From positions 1,793,501 to 1,857,500 of the forward strand of contig NZ_JAMQPV010000001.1 of NCBI RefSeq assembly GCF_026151395.1: 64,000 bases of DNA, written 5' to 3'. Below, piece after piece: positions 25,611-34,034 of the stretch. A model generated the notes under the pieces. The model was given only the letters and a program-made list of their open reading frames with translations. It searched no databases and was not told the DNA's origin. This stretch comes from Leptospira limi (GTDB lineage Bacteria > Spirochaetota > Leptospiria > Leptospirales > Leptospiraceae). Positions within the stretch are counted from its first letter, which is position 1; each line of letters begins with the position of its first letter. The translations under genes and the position numbers were made by a program.

Positions 25611-26947
25611 ATTGCTTTTGAGAAAACGGGTCCTGCTGGTTTACTAGATTGGAGTTTTTCATCAAACGCCATCGCTATGATTCGTAGAAATGGTTTACCT
25701 AGTTCGGTTACACATAGTGTTTCCTTATTCCATAAAACCAATTTGTCTTTTTCCATTTCCGATAAAAAATCTTTCGTATGGTTTAACAAATCACTGGGTA
25801 CTTTCACTTCCCAAGAAGTCATCAGTTCTAAGATTAAAAGTTTTCGCAAACGATCGGAGTTGGAAAGTTTATGGCCTCTAAGGATCGGTAATTTTCCGTC
25901 CAAAAGGGATTTTCTATACTTCATTTCCAGTTTAATATTTTGGAAAAATAAGTTCGGTGTTTCAGAAATAGCAGAAGAACCAAGTCCTAACATAACATCG
26001 GTTTTGGAGTCACTATATCCCATAAAGTTTCTATGCAATTGTTTGGAATGGAAAGCTTTCCATAATTTATCATGAGGAAGAGCAAAATGGTCCATGCCAA
26101 TTTCTCTGTATCCTTCTTTTTCTAGAAGTGATCTTCCCGTCTCATATAACTCGCGTTTGAGGGTTGGATCTGGCAAATCTGCTTCCGTAAATAAACGTTG
26201 GGATGCTTTGATCCATGGTACATGGGCATACGAGTAAAAAGCAATTCGATCTGGTTTTAGTTCTAATGTTTTTTCCATGGTGTATAACATGGAGTTTAGC
26301 GATTGTTTGGGTAATCCATAAATTAAATCAAAATTTACCGAATTAAATCCTAGAGATCTTGCTTCTAAGGTGATATTTTCAGTCAGTGCAAAAGGTTGAG
26401 TTCGGTTTACCAATCGTTGCACTTCCGGGTCAAAATCTTGGACTCCTAGACTAATTCGTTTGAAACCTAAATTATGTAAGAGTTTGAGTTGGGAAATTCG
26501 TGTTCTTCTAGGATCTACCTCAATAGAATATTGTGGGTCATTAGAAGGGGGTAATTGGTTTAAGATGGATTCGATGGTCGATTGTAGGTTGTAATCGGAA
26601 AGGTAAGTGGGGCTTCCCCCACCTAAGTGAAGTTCACTGAGTTCTTTCCCTTTTAAAGAAGGCACATTTTGTAAATACATTTCAAGTTCCGTTTTGATTG
26701 CTTTGACATAAGGTTCTTCAACGGTATGGTTTTTTGTAATTGATGTATTACAGCCGCAAAACGTACACAAAGTTTCACAAAATGGAATGTGAAGGTACAT
26801 AGCAAGTTTTGATTCTTTTGGGGAAAGATGTGTTTCCAATGATTCGATACACTCTTCCACTGAAGGTGAATCGGTCCAGTAAGGTACGGTTGGATAACTT
26901 GTGTATCTTGGAGCAGGTGTATCGTATTTTTGGAGTAAGTGTTTCAT
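25607..26947 (-). CDS. hemN: Oxygen-independent coproporphyrinogen III oxidase
   Basis: A radical-SAM enzyme converting coproporphyrinogen III to protoporphyrinogen IX without oxygen. The 4Fe-4S motif CETLCTFC has Cys57, Cys61 and Cys64, with Cys66 next as in true HemN. The GGGSPT motif binds SAM, and the N-terminal PRYTSYPT is typical of HemN rather than HemW. The 446 residues agree. Start ATG 26947 overlaps the hemE stop by four bases, and the gene's own stop overlaps hemG's start by four. An oxygen-dependent HemF is not in the window, though the neighbouring PPOX is probably oxygen-using. Confidence 0.95.
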   Translation of the reverse strand: MKHLLQKYDTPAPRYTSYPTVPYWTDSPSVEECIESLETHLSPKESKLAMYLHIPFCETLCTFCGCNTSITKNHTVEEPYVKAIKTELEMYLQNVPSLKGKELSELHLGGGSPTYLSDYNLQSTIESILNQLPPSNDPQYSIEVDPRRTRISQLKLLHNLGFKRISLGVQDFDPEVQRLVNRTQPFALTENITLEARSLGFNSVNFDLIYGLPKQSLNSMLYTMEKTLELKPDRIAFYSYAHVPWIKASQRLFTEADLPDPTLKRELYETGRSLLEKEGYREIGMDHFALPHDKLWKAFHSKQLHRNFMGYSDSKTDVMLGLGSSAISETPNLFFQNIKLEMKYRKSLLDGKLPILRGHKLSNSDRLRKLLILELMTSWEVKVPSDLLNHTKDFLSEMEKDKLVLWNKETLCVTELGKPFLRIIAMAFDEKLQSSKPAGPVFSKAI

Positions 26948-27987
26948 GAATTAAACACCTTTCTTGTTGTGTCGATGAGAAGATGAACAGATTCTTCTGG
27001 AGTGAATTGTAATACACCATGTCCAAGTCCTGCCACCCAACCAACACGTTCTTTTGGGTTTAGATCTCTAATTGGTAAAAGGTATTCTTTTATTTTATGT
27101 TTGAGAGTTGATTGGTCTGCAAATAATAACTCTTGGTCAAAATTACCCTGAATGAAACCTTTGCCACCAAATTCATGTAATATGGAAGGGATTGAGAACC
27201 TGTGATCCACTCCGAAACCAACTAAGTTTTGAATGGAATGGATTTGCCTTATTTGTGATTCAGTTGAGTTTTTAGCATAATAACCAATTTGATTTGGGAA
27301 GGATTTTGTTAGTTCCGTAATTGGTTCTGTGACATACCTTCGGAAATTAAATGGATCTAACATTCCGGCTGCAGTGTCAAACATCATGACGACTTCCGCA
27401 CCACCTTGCAATTGTAATTCGATATTTCGTTTTAAGAGTGGTACTAGAATCGAATAGAGTTGATCTACAAATTCTTGGTTAGTTTTGATAAACGATAAAT
27501 TTCCGTCATGTTTACCTATACTAGCATAGGTCATAAGGGTAAACGGGCCACCAACAAATCCAATTAGAGAAACATCTTTTGGTAACACTTCTCTCGTTCG
27601 GATCACTGCTTCTTTTTGGAAATAAAGTCCTTCAATCGCTTCATCAACGGGTTTTAGTTTTTTAAGATCAGAATGGGAGGTAAGTGAGAATGATAGTTTG
27701 GGGCCGGGGTCATAAGTAAGACCCATTCCAAGTGCTTCTAATGGGAAAAGTAAATCTGAAAATAAGATACTTACATCAAATCCAAATTCTTTTACGGGAC
27801 CTAATGCCACTTCGGCTGCGAGTTCAGGTTGTTTGCATAGTTCCATGAAACTATAGGATTCTTTGAGTTTACGATAATGAGAATGGTATCGTCCTGCTTG
27901 GCGCATAAACCAAATTGGAGGAGTGTTTTGTGGAACTAATTGGATCGCATTTGCAAAACGTTCGTTGTGGTATTTGGTTGTGATCAT
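26944..27987 (-). CDS. hemE: Uroporphyrinogen decarboxylase
   Basis: Removes four carboxyl groups from uroporphyrinogen III to give coproporphyrinogen III. The signature PPIWFMRQAGRY lies at about residues 23-34 with the substrate arginines, and FSDLLFPLEALG follows. The Asp in FSD is the catalytic acid of the family. The second signature GFVGGPFTLMTY is present. The 347 residues are the usual length. ATG 27987 lies 3 bases after the hemL stop, and the 3' end overlaps hemN by four bases. Confidence 0.96.
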   Translation of the reverse strand: MITTKYHNERFANAIQLVPQNTPPIWFMRQAGRYHSHYRKLKESYSFMELCKQPELAAEVALGPVKEFGFDVSILFSDLLFPLEALGMGLTYDPGPKLSFSLTSHSDLKKLKPVDEAIEGLYFQKEAVIRTREVLPKDVSLIGFVGGPFTLMTYASIGKHDGNLSFIKTNQEFVDQLYSILVPLLKRNIELQLQGGAEVVMMFDTAAGMLDPFNFRRYVTEPITELTKSFPNQIGYYAKNSTESQIRQIHSIQNLVGFGVDHRFSIPSILHEFGGKGFIQGNFDQELLFADQSTLKHKIKEYLLPIRDLNPKERVGWVAGLGHGVLQFTPEESVHLLIDTTRKVFNS

Positions 27988-27990
27988 GGT

Positions 27991-29268
27991 TTAGCCCTTT
28001 AATGCCTGTTTAATTTTTTCAAGTGTGAGATCGATGATATCTTTTGTATGTACAGTAGATAAAAATCCCACCTCATAACCGCTTGGTGCAAGATAAACAC
28101 CTTGGTTTAATAGTTTGTGGAAAAAAGATGCAAAATTGGATTTGTGAGAACTTGGAATATCAGCAATCGTTCTGATAGGTTTTTCTGTTTTCCCTTTTAG
28201 CCAAAACAAACTTCCAAATGTCACTGCTTCCCAATTGGGATCACCAGATTCTTTTAATAGATTTATGATTCCATCTGTGAATTGTTTGGTGGTAGTTTCA
28301 AGATTTGGGTAAGGATTTTCGTTCCAAGCCTTGGTAAGGGTTTTGAGCCCGGCTCGCATCCCAATCGGATTGGCAGACAATGTTCCTGCTTGGTAAACAG
28401 GTCCACTTGGTGCCACAAGGTCCATAAATTCTCGTTTTCCTGCATAAGCTCCCACTGGAAATCCTCCACCGATGATTTTTCCATAACAGACTAGATCAGG
28501 GACAATTCCTGTGATTCCAGCCATACCTTGGAAAGAAACTCGGAAACCAGAAATCACTTCATCAAACAGAAGTAATACGCCATACTTTGTTGTCAGTTCA
28601 CGGCATTTTTTTAGGAATTCAATTCTTTGTGGAAGTAAACCGTAATTTGCTGGTAGTGGCTCAATCGCCAAACAAGCGATATTTGATCCTTCTCTTTGGA
28701 ACAATTCCTCTAGTTTTGTTTCGTCATCCAAAGGGAGGACAAGTGTGTTTTGAATGATCTCAGGTCCAATTCCTTTGCTATCACTGGAACTAAGGCATGC
28801 AAGGCCCGAACCTGACTTCACTAAAAGTTGATCAAGGTGGCCATGGTAACAACCATCAAATTTCAGAATTTTGTTTCGTCCGGTTGCAGCTCTTGCCACT
28901 CGTAAGGCACTCATAACAGCTTCCGTTCCCGAGTTTACAAACCGTATTTTTTCAACCCAAGGAATTCTTTCTGTGATGAATTCTGCAAGTTCCAAGGAAT
29001 AAGGTTCACAAGCACCAAAAGACCAGGCTTTCCTGACTGTATCTTCCACAACTTCTTGGATTTCAGGATGTCTATGTCCAAAGAGAAGTGGCCCAAAACT
29101 CAAACAATAGTCGATATAGTTTTTTCCTTCGACTGACTTAAGATAGGCGCCATTTGCTTCACTAAAAAATACTGGAGTTCCACCAACGGAAGAAAAAGAT
29201 CTTACTGGGCTATGAACTCCACCAGGAACTACTTGTTTTGATCTTTCGAATAAAGATTCTGAATTCAT
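27991..29268 (-). CDS. hemL: Glutamate-1-semialdehyde 2,1-aminomutase
   Basis: A PLP enzyme converting glutamate-1-semialdehyde to 5-aminolevulinate. It follows HemA in the C5 route. N-terminal [15 protein letters not shown]-site DEVISGFR and the Schiff-base Lys in [17 protein letters not shown] are all characteristic. At 425 residues from ATG 29268 it is full length. I chose this start because an earlier in-frame start (29343) lies inside hemB and the chosen ATG overlaps the hemB stop by four bases. It lies between hemB and hemE on one transcript. Confidence 0.96.
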   Translation of the reverse strand: MNSESLFERSKQVVPGGVHSPVRSFSSVGGTPVFFSEANGAYLKSVEGKNYIDYCLSFGPLLFGHRHPEIQEVVEDTVRKAWSFGACEPYSLELAEFITERIPWVEKIRFVNSGTEAVMSALRVARAATGRNKILKFDGCYHGHLDQLLVKSGSGLACLSSSDSKGIGPEIIQNTLVLPLDDETKLEELFQREGSNIACLAIEPLPANYGLLPQRIEFLKKCRELTTKYGVLLLFDEVISGFRVSFQGMAGITGIVPDLVCYGKIIGGGFPVGAYAGKREFMDLVAPSGPVYQAGTLSANPIGMRAGLKTLTKAWNENPYPNLETTTKQFTDGIINLLKESGDPNWEAVTFGSLFWLKGKTEKPIRTIADIPSSHKSNFASFFHKLLNQGVYLAPSGYEVGFLSTVHTKDIIDLTLEKIKQALKG

Positions 29269-30218
29269 GAATATAACCTTTTTGATATCCTTGCACCGTA
29301 TGTGATTAAAAAAGAAGAACCTGCTCTCCGAAACACATCCCAAGTTTCTTTTAAACCTTCTTCAAAATCTAAAAAACCTTCTTTGGCTAAGTATACTAAA
29401 CTTGCATATTCACCACTCACTTGGTAGGCGCCAGTGGGAAGCCCTGTTTTTTCTTTGATGGGACCAATTAAGTCGATAGCAGTCATCCCAGGTTTGACCA
29501 TCAGTAAATCAGCACCTTCTTCTTTGTCACGAATGGAAGTATGAATGGCAGTATCTCTATCTCTAACGTCTAGTTGGTATCCACTACGATCACCAAACTG
29601 TGGTGAGGAGTCTGCTGCTCCTCGGAAGGGACCGTAAAAGTGACTTTTAAACTTCGTCGAATAACTCATAATGGGAACATGTGAATGGTTGTTTTCGTCT
29701 AGAATTTTTCGATGTGACAATACACGTCCATCCATCATATCACTAGGGGCAATTCCATCAGCACCAGAATCTGCGTAGATCAATGCAAGTTCAGACAATC
29801 GTTTTAATGTTAACTCTAAATTAATAGTTCCTTTGGGATGAAAGTGACAACAATGACCTGTTGTTGTCACAGAACAAATGCAAGTGTCTAACCACAAAAA
29901 CATTTCTGGGAAAGTTTTTTTAATCAAACTGATATTGGATTGATAAAAGTTCGTCGAGAAACTTGTGTCTGACTTTTCACTCGGTACCATAAAGAGTAAA
30001 AATTGTGAAACACCAGATTTTAAATCCGATTCAATTTGATTCAATATTGTTTTGTTTGTATCGCGATGAACATCAGGTAAACCTTTGATGGGTTCTTTTT
30101 CATCGATACCTTCTACTAAAAACAATGGTTGGATCATTTTATTTACGTTAAGTGAACCTGATTCACTCAAATGGCGTAAGTATTGGTTGGAACGAAGTCG
30201 AAGGGTTTTTGTTTTCAT
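29265..30218 (-). CDS. hemB: Delta-aminolevulinic acid dehydratase (porphobilinogen synthase)
   Basis: Condenses two 5-aminolevulinate molecules to porphobilinogen. The active lysines lie in [13 protein letters not shown] and [10 protein letters not shown]. The metal site reads [18 protein letters not shown], with Cys residues in place of the Asp-rich version, so it is likely zinc-dependent; the extra CC-H-F-H is unusual. The 317 residues match the family. The 4-base overlap with hemC upstream (30215-30218) and the ATGA overlap with hemL downstream show tight coupling. Confidence 0.95.
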   Translation of the reverse strand: MKTKTLRLRSNQYLRHLSESGSLNVNKMIQPLFLVEGIDEKEPIKGLPDVHRDTNKTILNQIESDLKSGVSQFLLFMVPSEKSDTSFSTNFYQSNISLIKKTFPEMFLWLDTCICSVTTTGHCCHFHPKGTINLELTLKRLSELALIYADSGADGIAPSDMMDGRVLSHRKILDENNHSHVPIMSYSTKFKSHFYGPFRGAADSSPQFGDRSGYQLDVRDRDTAIHTSIRDKEEGADLLMVKPGMTAIDLIGPIKEKTGLPTGAYQVSGEYASLVYLAKEGFLDFEEGLKETWDVFRRAGSSFLITYGARISKRLYS

Positions 30219-31768
30219 TGTTTGATGTACTTCTCAGCCCAAGATTCAAAGGATAAGGAAACAAAAATTTTATTTTTTGAACCTTCTTCACCTAGCGCAT
30301 GTTTAATTTTTCTAAATGTACTACCGGGACCAACAAAATGGATTACATTCAGTAGTTCAGGGAATCGTTTTGTAACGATGTCAAATTCAGATCCACTTCT
30401 CCAATATGCAGCTTTGATTTTGGATGTGTCAAAAGGGATCGGTATTTCTGGTGCTGAGACAAAGTAAGTTGGAATCACTGGATATACACTCGAATGTTTA
30501 TCTGAATCCATATGGGTCAGTTTTACAAAATTTGGTTTTCTTCCTAAGATTGAATCAATTTCAGGAGGTTCACTTTCACCGAGTCCATCACATGTTCCAT
30601 TCACCCAAAATCCACGAAGAGCAAGGTCTTTCCAAGTGGAAAGTCCAGCTGACCATAAAATCTGATTACTTGGATTCACTGATAAATCCAATGGAAACGC
30701 ATAACCTCTGGATACAAATACGTCTACGTCTTTGGGAATGCTATAAGTGAGGCGTTCTCTTTGTCTTGCCGCCATTTTTGCATGTGGTGGCCAAACTTCT
30801 TCTTTGGTAAAAGATAAGTTAGGACTATCCGATAGTTCCTTCGTATGTAGAATTTCTCCTTCTTCGGTGATTCCTCTAACGAAGGTGACTTTTCCATAAT
30901 CCCTTTTTAAAACTGTGACTCCAATTTTTTGGTGGCAACCTCCACCATACTTCGAAAGAATTTCTCTTTCTTCGTTTGCAGTAAGTTCGGTTTCAGGATC
31001 AACAATTTGTGATAATAATGATTTAAGGTGATTGTCTTCTTTTCTGATTTCCGCACATAACGTACCTTGTGCGGGCGCACTAGGAAAAATAGAAGAAGGT
31101 AAAACCATAAATAAAGAAAGATTTAATGTTTCTCTTATGAGTTGTTTTATTTCTTTTAGTTCGGGTAATACATTTTCATGGTCTTGGAAATTTAGGATTC
31201 GATCCAATGCTGCTTTTGCTACCAAAATGCCACCAGACTCATGGTCTAAATATTTACGAAGTCGAGTTTGGATATTGCCTCGGACTGATTCAATATTGAT
31301 TTCAAAATTATTGATAGGTGTTGGGAAATAATTCTTTAAAAATTCTTTGATATGGTATTCACGCCTTGGTGAGGATGTGAGAATTGTGATCTCATTGGGC
31401 AAATTGATCCATTTATTTTTTTTGAATAATAATACATCACGCACATCTTCACGACTTAAAATAGGAATCAGTGTTGTATCGTTTCTTTCTTTTAGATCCA
31501 TATCTTTAAAAGAGTGGATCACAATGTCCAATTTGTGACTGAGTAAGTCTTCTTGAAGGTCTTTTGTAAAAATTCCTTGGCCAGCAAATTGCCAAAGTGG
31601 AGTTGTTAAATCCTTATCTCCAGATGATTCTCGAAATACAGTTTCGAAATTTAATTCTTTGTTTTTTTCTTTTAAGGCTTGTTTAACAGTGTGGACTTGA
31701 ATGCGAGACAGTAGGGAGGACCTACCTCCTATTTTGATTGTTTCAGACAAGTAAATCTTCCCATCCAT
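30215..31768 (-). CDS. hemC: Porphobilinogen deaminase with C-terminal HemD-like domain
   Basis: A 517-residue protein, about 200 longer than a normal HemC. Residues ~1-315 are porphobilinogen deaminase: GGRSSLLSRIQ, VIHSFKDM, the RRE arginine region, VRGNIQTRL, and the dipyrromethane-carrying Cys278 in GGGCHQKIGV. Residues ~335-517 look like uroporphyrinogen III synthase: a strand-rich VDVFVSRG start, YWRSGSEFDIV, and FVGPGSTFRKIKHALG resembling the HemD IGPTT-type motif. If so the one protein makes uroporphyrinogen III from porphobilinogen. No separate hemD occurs in the window. ATG 31768 overlaps the end of hemA by 26 bases. Confidence 0.9.
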   Translation of the reverse strand: MDGKIYLSETIKIGGRSSLLSRIQVHTVKQALKEKNKELNFETVFRESSGDKDLTTPLWQFAGQGIFTKDLQEDLLSHKLDIVIHSFKDMDLKERNDTTLIPILSREDVRDVLLFKKNKWINLPNEITILTSSPRREYHIKEFLKNYFPTPINNFEINIESVRGNIQTRLRKYLDHESGGILVAKAALDRILNFQDHENVLPELKEIKQLIRETLNLSLFMVLPSSIFPSAPAQGTLCAEIRKEDNHLKSLLSQIVDPETELTANEEREILSKYGGGCHQKIGVTVLKRDYGKVTFVRGITEEGEILHTKELSDSPNLSFTKEEVWPPHAKMAARQRERLTYSIPKDVDVFVSRGYAFPLDLSVNPSNQILWSAGLSTWKDLALRGFWVNGTCDGLGESEPPEIDSILGRKPNFVKLTHMDSDKHSSVYPVIPTYFVSAPEIPIPFDTSKIKAAYWRSGSEFDIVTKRFPELLNVIHFVGPGSTFRKIKHALGEEGSKNKIFVSLSFESWAEKYIKQ

Positions 31769-32615
31769 TCATAATATGAAGTTGTTCTTCCTCCCGTTCC
31801 CTTGTGAGTTCCGTGAGAAAGTATTGTAAATCCATTTTGACAGCTTGGATTTGTTCGTCGGTTTCGTGTAAGTCATTTAGAATTTGTGAAAGCGGAATGT
31901 AGTGATCATAATTTTTGTTCTCATCTTTATTTTCTCTAAAATCTAAAATGATGGATGATGACCTGATCATCTCATCCCAGTTAAATGGCAAAAAACTTGA
32001 GGCAATGATGATGGCCTCATTGTTTGGTTTATAATCTTCCCAATGGTATGTGGTGATAGGGTAAAGTTCACTCAGTTCTTCGAGTCGGTTTTGGTTACGA
32101 CCAATCAAACGCACTACTTTTTGTTTGGAAATAAGATATGGTAAAATCGAATCTACAAGTTTACCTGTTCCTAGGAGTGTGACTTCCTTGTGGTTGTGTA
32201 AATAGGACTCTGTCACACTTCCATAGGTTTGTCTGCCAATCCCTACAAGATACTTGGAACGAATTTGTTTGGTGTGTTCTAAAATTTGGTCTCTCAGTCG
32301 GAGGAGTGACGTTCCAAAATTGGAACCGTTAGTATTATCTTCCCGGAATCGGTCCCGAAACTGTGCTTGGATTTCTGATTCTCCAAATAACTTGGACCTT
32401 AGACCGGAGACCACTTCGAGTAAAAATCGATAAGCATCATAACCGTGGTATACTTCCCAACCGTCAAAAAAACGCTCATTTCCTTCCATGGGAAAAATCC
32501 GATTGTCAGTGAAGACGAGTGTCCTTTGACAAGTTTTCCAAACCTCTAGATGAGAATCGTCTAAAGACTTAGAGATGGGATCAGTCGAATGGAGTAGAAT
32601 CAGGTTTGACCACAT
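31743..32615 (-). CDS. hemA: Glutamyl-tRNA reductase, short form
   Basis: Reduces glutamyl-tRNA(Glu) to glutamate-1-semialdehyde with NADPH, the first step of tetrapyrrole synthesis in the C5 route. The catalytic Cys29 lies in KTCQRTLVF (usually STCNR), and the signature EVVSGLRSKLFGESEIQAQ matches VASGLDSMVLGEPQILGQ. A Rossmann segment VTLLGTGKLVDS follows. It has only 290 residues against about 420, with both a short N-terminus and loss of the C-terminal dimerisation domain. An in-frame TAG 12 bases upstream of ATG 32615 rules out an N-terminal extension. It heads the minus-strand heme operon and is divergent from msrB. Confidence 0.9.
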   Translation of the reverse strand: MWSNLILLHSTDPISKSLDDSHLEVWKTCQRTLVFTDNRIFPMEGNERFFDGWEVYHGYDAYRFLLEVVSGLRSKLFGESEIQAQFRDRFREDNTNGSNFGTSLLRLRDQILEHTKQIRSKYLVGIGRQTYGSVTESYLHNHKEVTLLGTGKLVDSILPYLISKQKVVRLIGRNQNRLEELSELYPITTYHWEDYKPNNEAIIIASSFLPFNWDEMIRSSSIILDFRENKDENKNYDHYIPLSQILNDLHETDEQIQAVKMDLQYFLTELTREREEEQLHIMNGWEDLLV

Positions 32616-32724
32616 AATTTTATTCTATCAAATACATTCTGGGTACTGTCACAAGATTGTCAGTTCCTAAAAAAAATAAATGTGATATTGATACTTAATC
32701 TCAATAAGGGAGACAAACGATACA

Positions 32725-33111
32725 ATGGAAAATCAAAATTGGAAAGAGGTTCTCACTCCACTACAGTACCAAGTGACCAGAGAGAAGGGCACCGAACGGC
32801 CGTTCACTGGCGAATACTATGCACACAAAGAAAAAGGTACGTATTTATGTGTATGTTGTGGAGAGGCATTGTTTTCTTCAGATTCAAAATATGATTCAGG
32901 AAGTGGTTGGCCGAGTTATTATGAGCCGGTGCGAAAAGAAGTGATCGCAACAGAAACTGACAAAACCCATGGAATGGTTCGAACTGAAATCATGTGCCAA
33001 AATTGTGGAGCACATTTAGGACATGTTTTTCCGGATGGGCCAAAACCAACAGGACTTCGTTATTGTGTGAATTCTGCTTCCTTAAAATTTCAAAAAAAAG
33101 AAACGGAATGA
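32725..33111 (+). CDS. msrB: Peptide methionine (R)-S-oxide reductase
   Basis: Repairs methionine-R-sulfoxide in proteins. Zinc ligands are two CxxC pairs (Cys42/Cys45 in CVCC and Cys91/Cys94 in CQNC), and the catalytic Cys114 is in RYCVNSASL. The motif SGWPSYYEP (about 60-68) binds substrate. The 128 residues make a single-domain cytoplasmic enzyme with no signal peptide. The usual resolving Cys position is occupied by the family's Cys or Thr, which I did not resolve. The gene is divergent from the hem operon. SD GGGAG lies in the preceding sequence, about 12 bases from the ATG. Confidence 0.95.
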   Translation: MENQNWKEVLTPLQYQVTREKGTERPFTGEYYAHKEKGTYLCVCCGEALFSSDSKYDSGSGWPSYYEPVRKEVIATETDKTHGMVRTEIMCQNCGAHLGHVFPDGPKPTGLRYCVNSASLKFQKKETE

Positions 33112-33128
33112 AAGTAACATTGAATTTC

Positions 33129-33581
33129 TTATTCTTGTAACCAAGATACTTCTTGGCAAGTTTCCCATTTCCTTGGACTCACTTCCTTTCCATTCCATTG
33201 TGCTAATGTATAGGAATCAGATCGGATTCCGACTCGTTTCACAATTTGATTGGCAAGGGAAGAATAATGAAGTGCCTCACAACTATGACCGAGTTTTGTT
33301 TCTAATTTTGCCATTTGGAAAAGTAAATGTGCGTTTCCTTCTGTGTCTTTCATCCCAATTGATTGTTTGAGTAAAATTGCTTTTTTCAGATCCTCTCGTG
33401 CGGATAAGAAGTCCCCTGATTCCATTTTTTTTGCCGACCGTTCTTCCAATTCGGCAATGACCATAGGGATTCGAGAAAGGCGAGTGTGGACTAAGATTTC
33501 TTCCACAGATTGGTCCAGCTGAGGTTCTGCCCACAAACCAATGGAAATGATGAAAAAGAGAGCGAAATGATAAGACTTCAT
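33129..33581 (-). CDS. Hypothetical exported protein
   Basis: A 150-residue protein with an N-terminal signal peptide (MKSYHFALFFIISIGLWA, cleavage near residue 18). The mature part is helical with spacing that suggests two or three TPR-like repeats (FLSAREDLKKAILLKQS, CEALHYSSLANQIVK). I see no catalytic motif. ATG 33581 is the true start; an extended frame to 33884 would run backward through the RNase P RNA gene and is a shadow. It is convergent with msrB (17-base gap). Confidence 0.75.
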   Translation of the reverse strand: MKSYHFALFFIISIGLWAEPQLDQSVEEILVHTRLSRIPMVIAELEERSAKKMESGDFLSAREDLKKAILLKQSIGMKDTEGNAHLLFQMAKLETKLGHSCEALHYSSLANQIVKRVGIRSDSYTLAQWNGKEVSPRKWETCQEVSWLQE

Positions 33582-33685
33582 ACGTTGGTTCCTTGCTGTT
33601 TTCAATTCATAGATCAATTTGCATAAATTGTGCCAAAGTGTTGAAATACTCCTCGACGCACTTCCGAAACCTAAATTCAATGAAA

Positions 33686-34034
33686 GTGACTCTGGCCGAG
33701 CGATCGCCTTTTTGTTTCCCTCTGGAAACAAAGGGGAGGAAAGTCCGGACACTAGGGGACAATCGGACCAAGTAATGCTTGGGCTTTTTCTTTTTAGCAA
33801 TAGGAAGGAAGGGACGGAAAGTGCAACAGAAAGAATACCGCCTACCTTGGTAGGTAAGGGTGAAATGGTGGAGTAAGAGCCCACCGCTTTGTTTGTAAAA
33901 ACAATGGCCGGTAAACCCTCCGATGTGCAATCTCAAGTAAACAACCGTTATGAGCCTGTCCCGCCAGGTTGTGGGTAGAGAGCATTAGATAAATGATCGC
34001 TTAAAACAGAATCCGGCTTACGGGCCAGAGTCAC
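33686..34034 (+). ncRNA. rnpB: RNase P RNA
   Basis: The catalytic RNA of RNase P, about 349 bases, bacterial type A. The 5' P1 strand GTGACTCTGGCC (33686-33697) pairs perfectly with GGCCAGAGTCAC (34023-34034). Universal blocks are present: GAGGAAAGTCCGGAC (about 33736), GGTGAAATGGTGGAGTAAGAG (split: GGTGAAATGG, TGGAGTAAGAG), AGATAAATGATCG and ACAGAATCCGGCTTA. P1 is followed at once by eight T. The 3' 17 bases overlap the end of the convergent NERD gene. Confidence 0.97.

Noticed and set aside
33607..33936. Open frames on both strands across the RNase P RNA gene, including an N-terminal extension of the 33129-33581 protein
   Set aside because: The region is a clear rnpB by its universal blocks and closed P1 helix; the frames are by chance. 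The protein's signal peptide starts at 33581.
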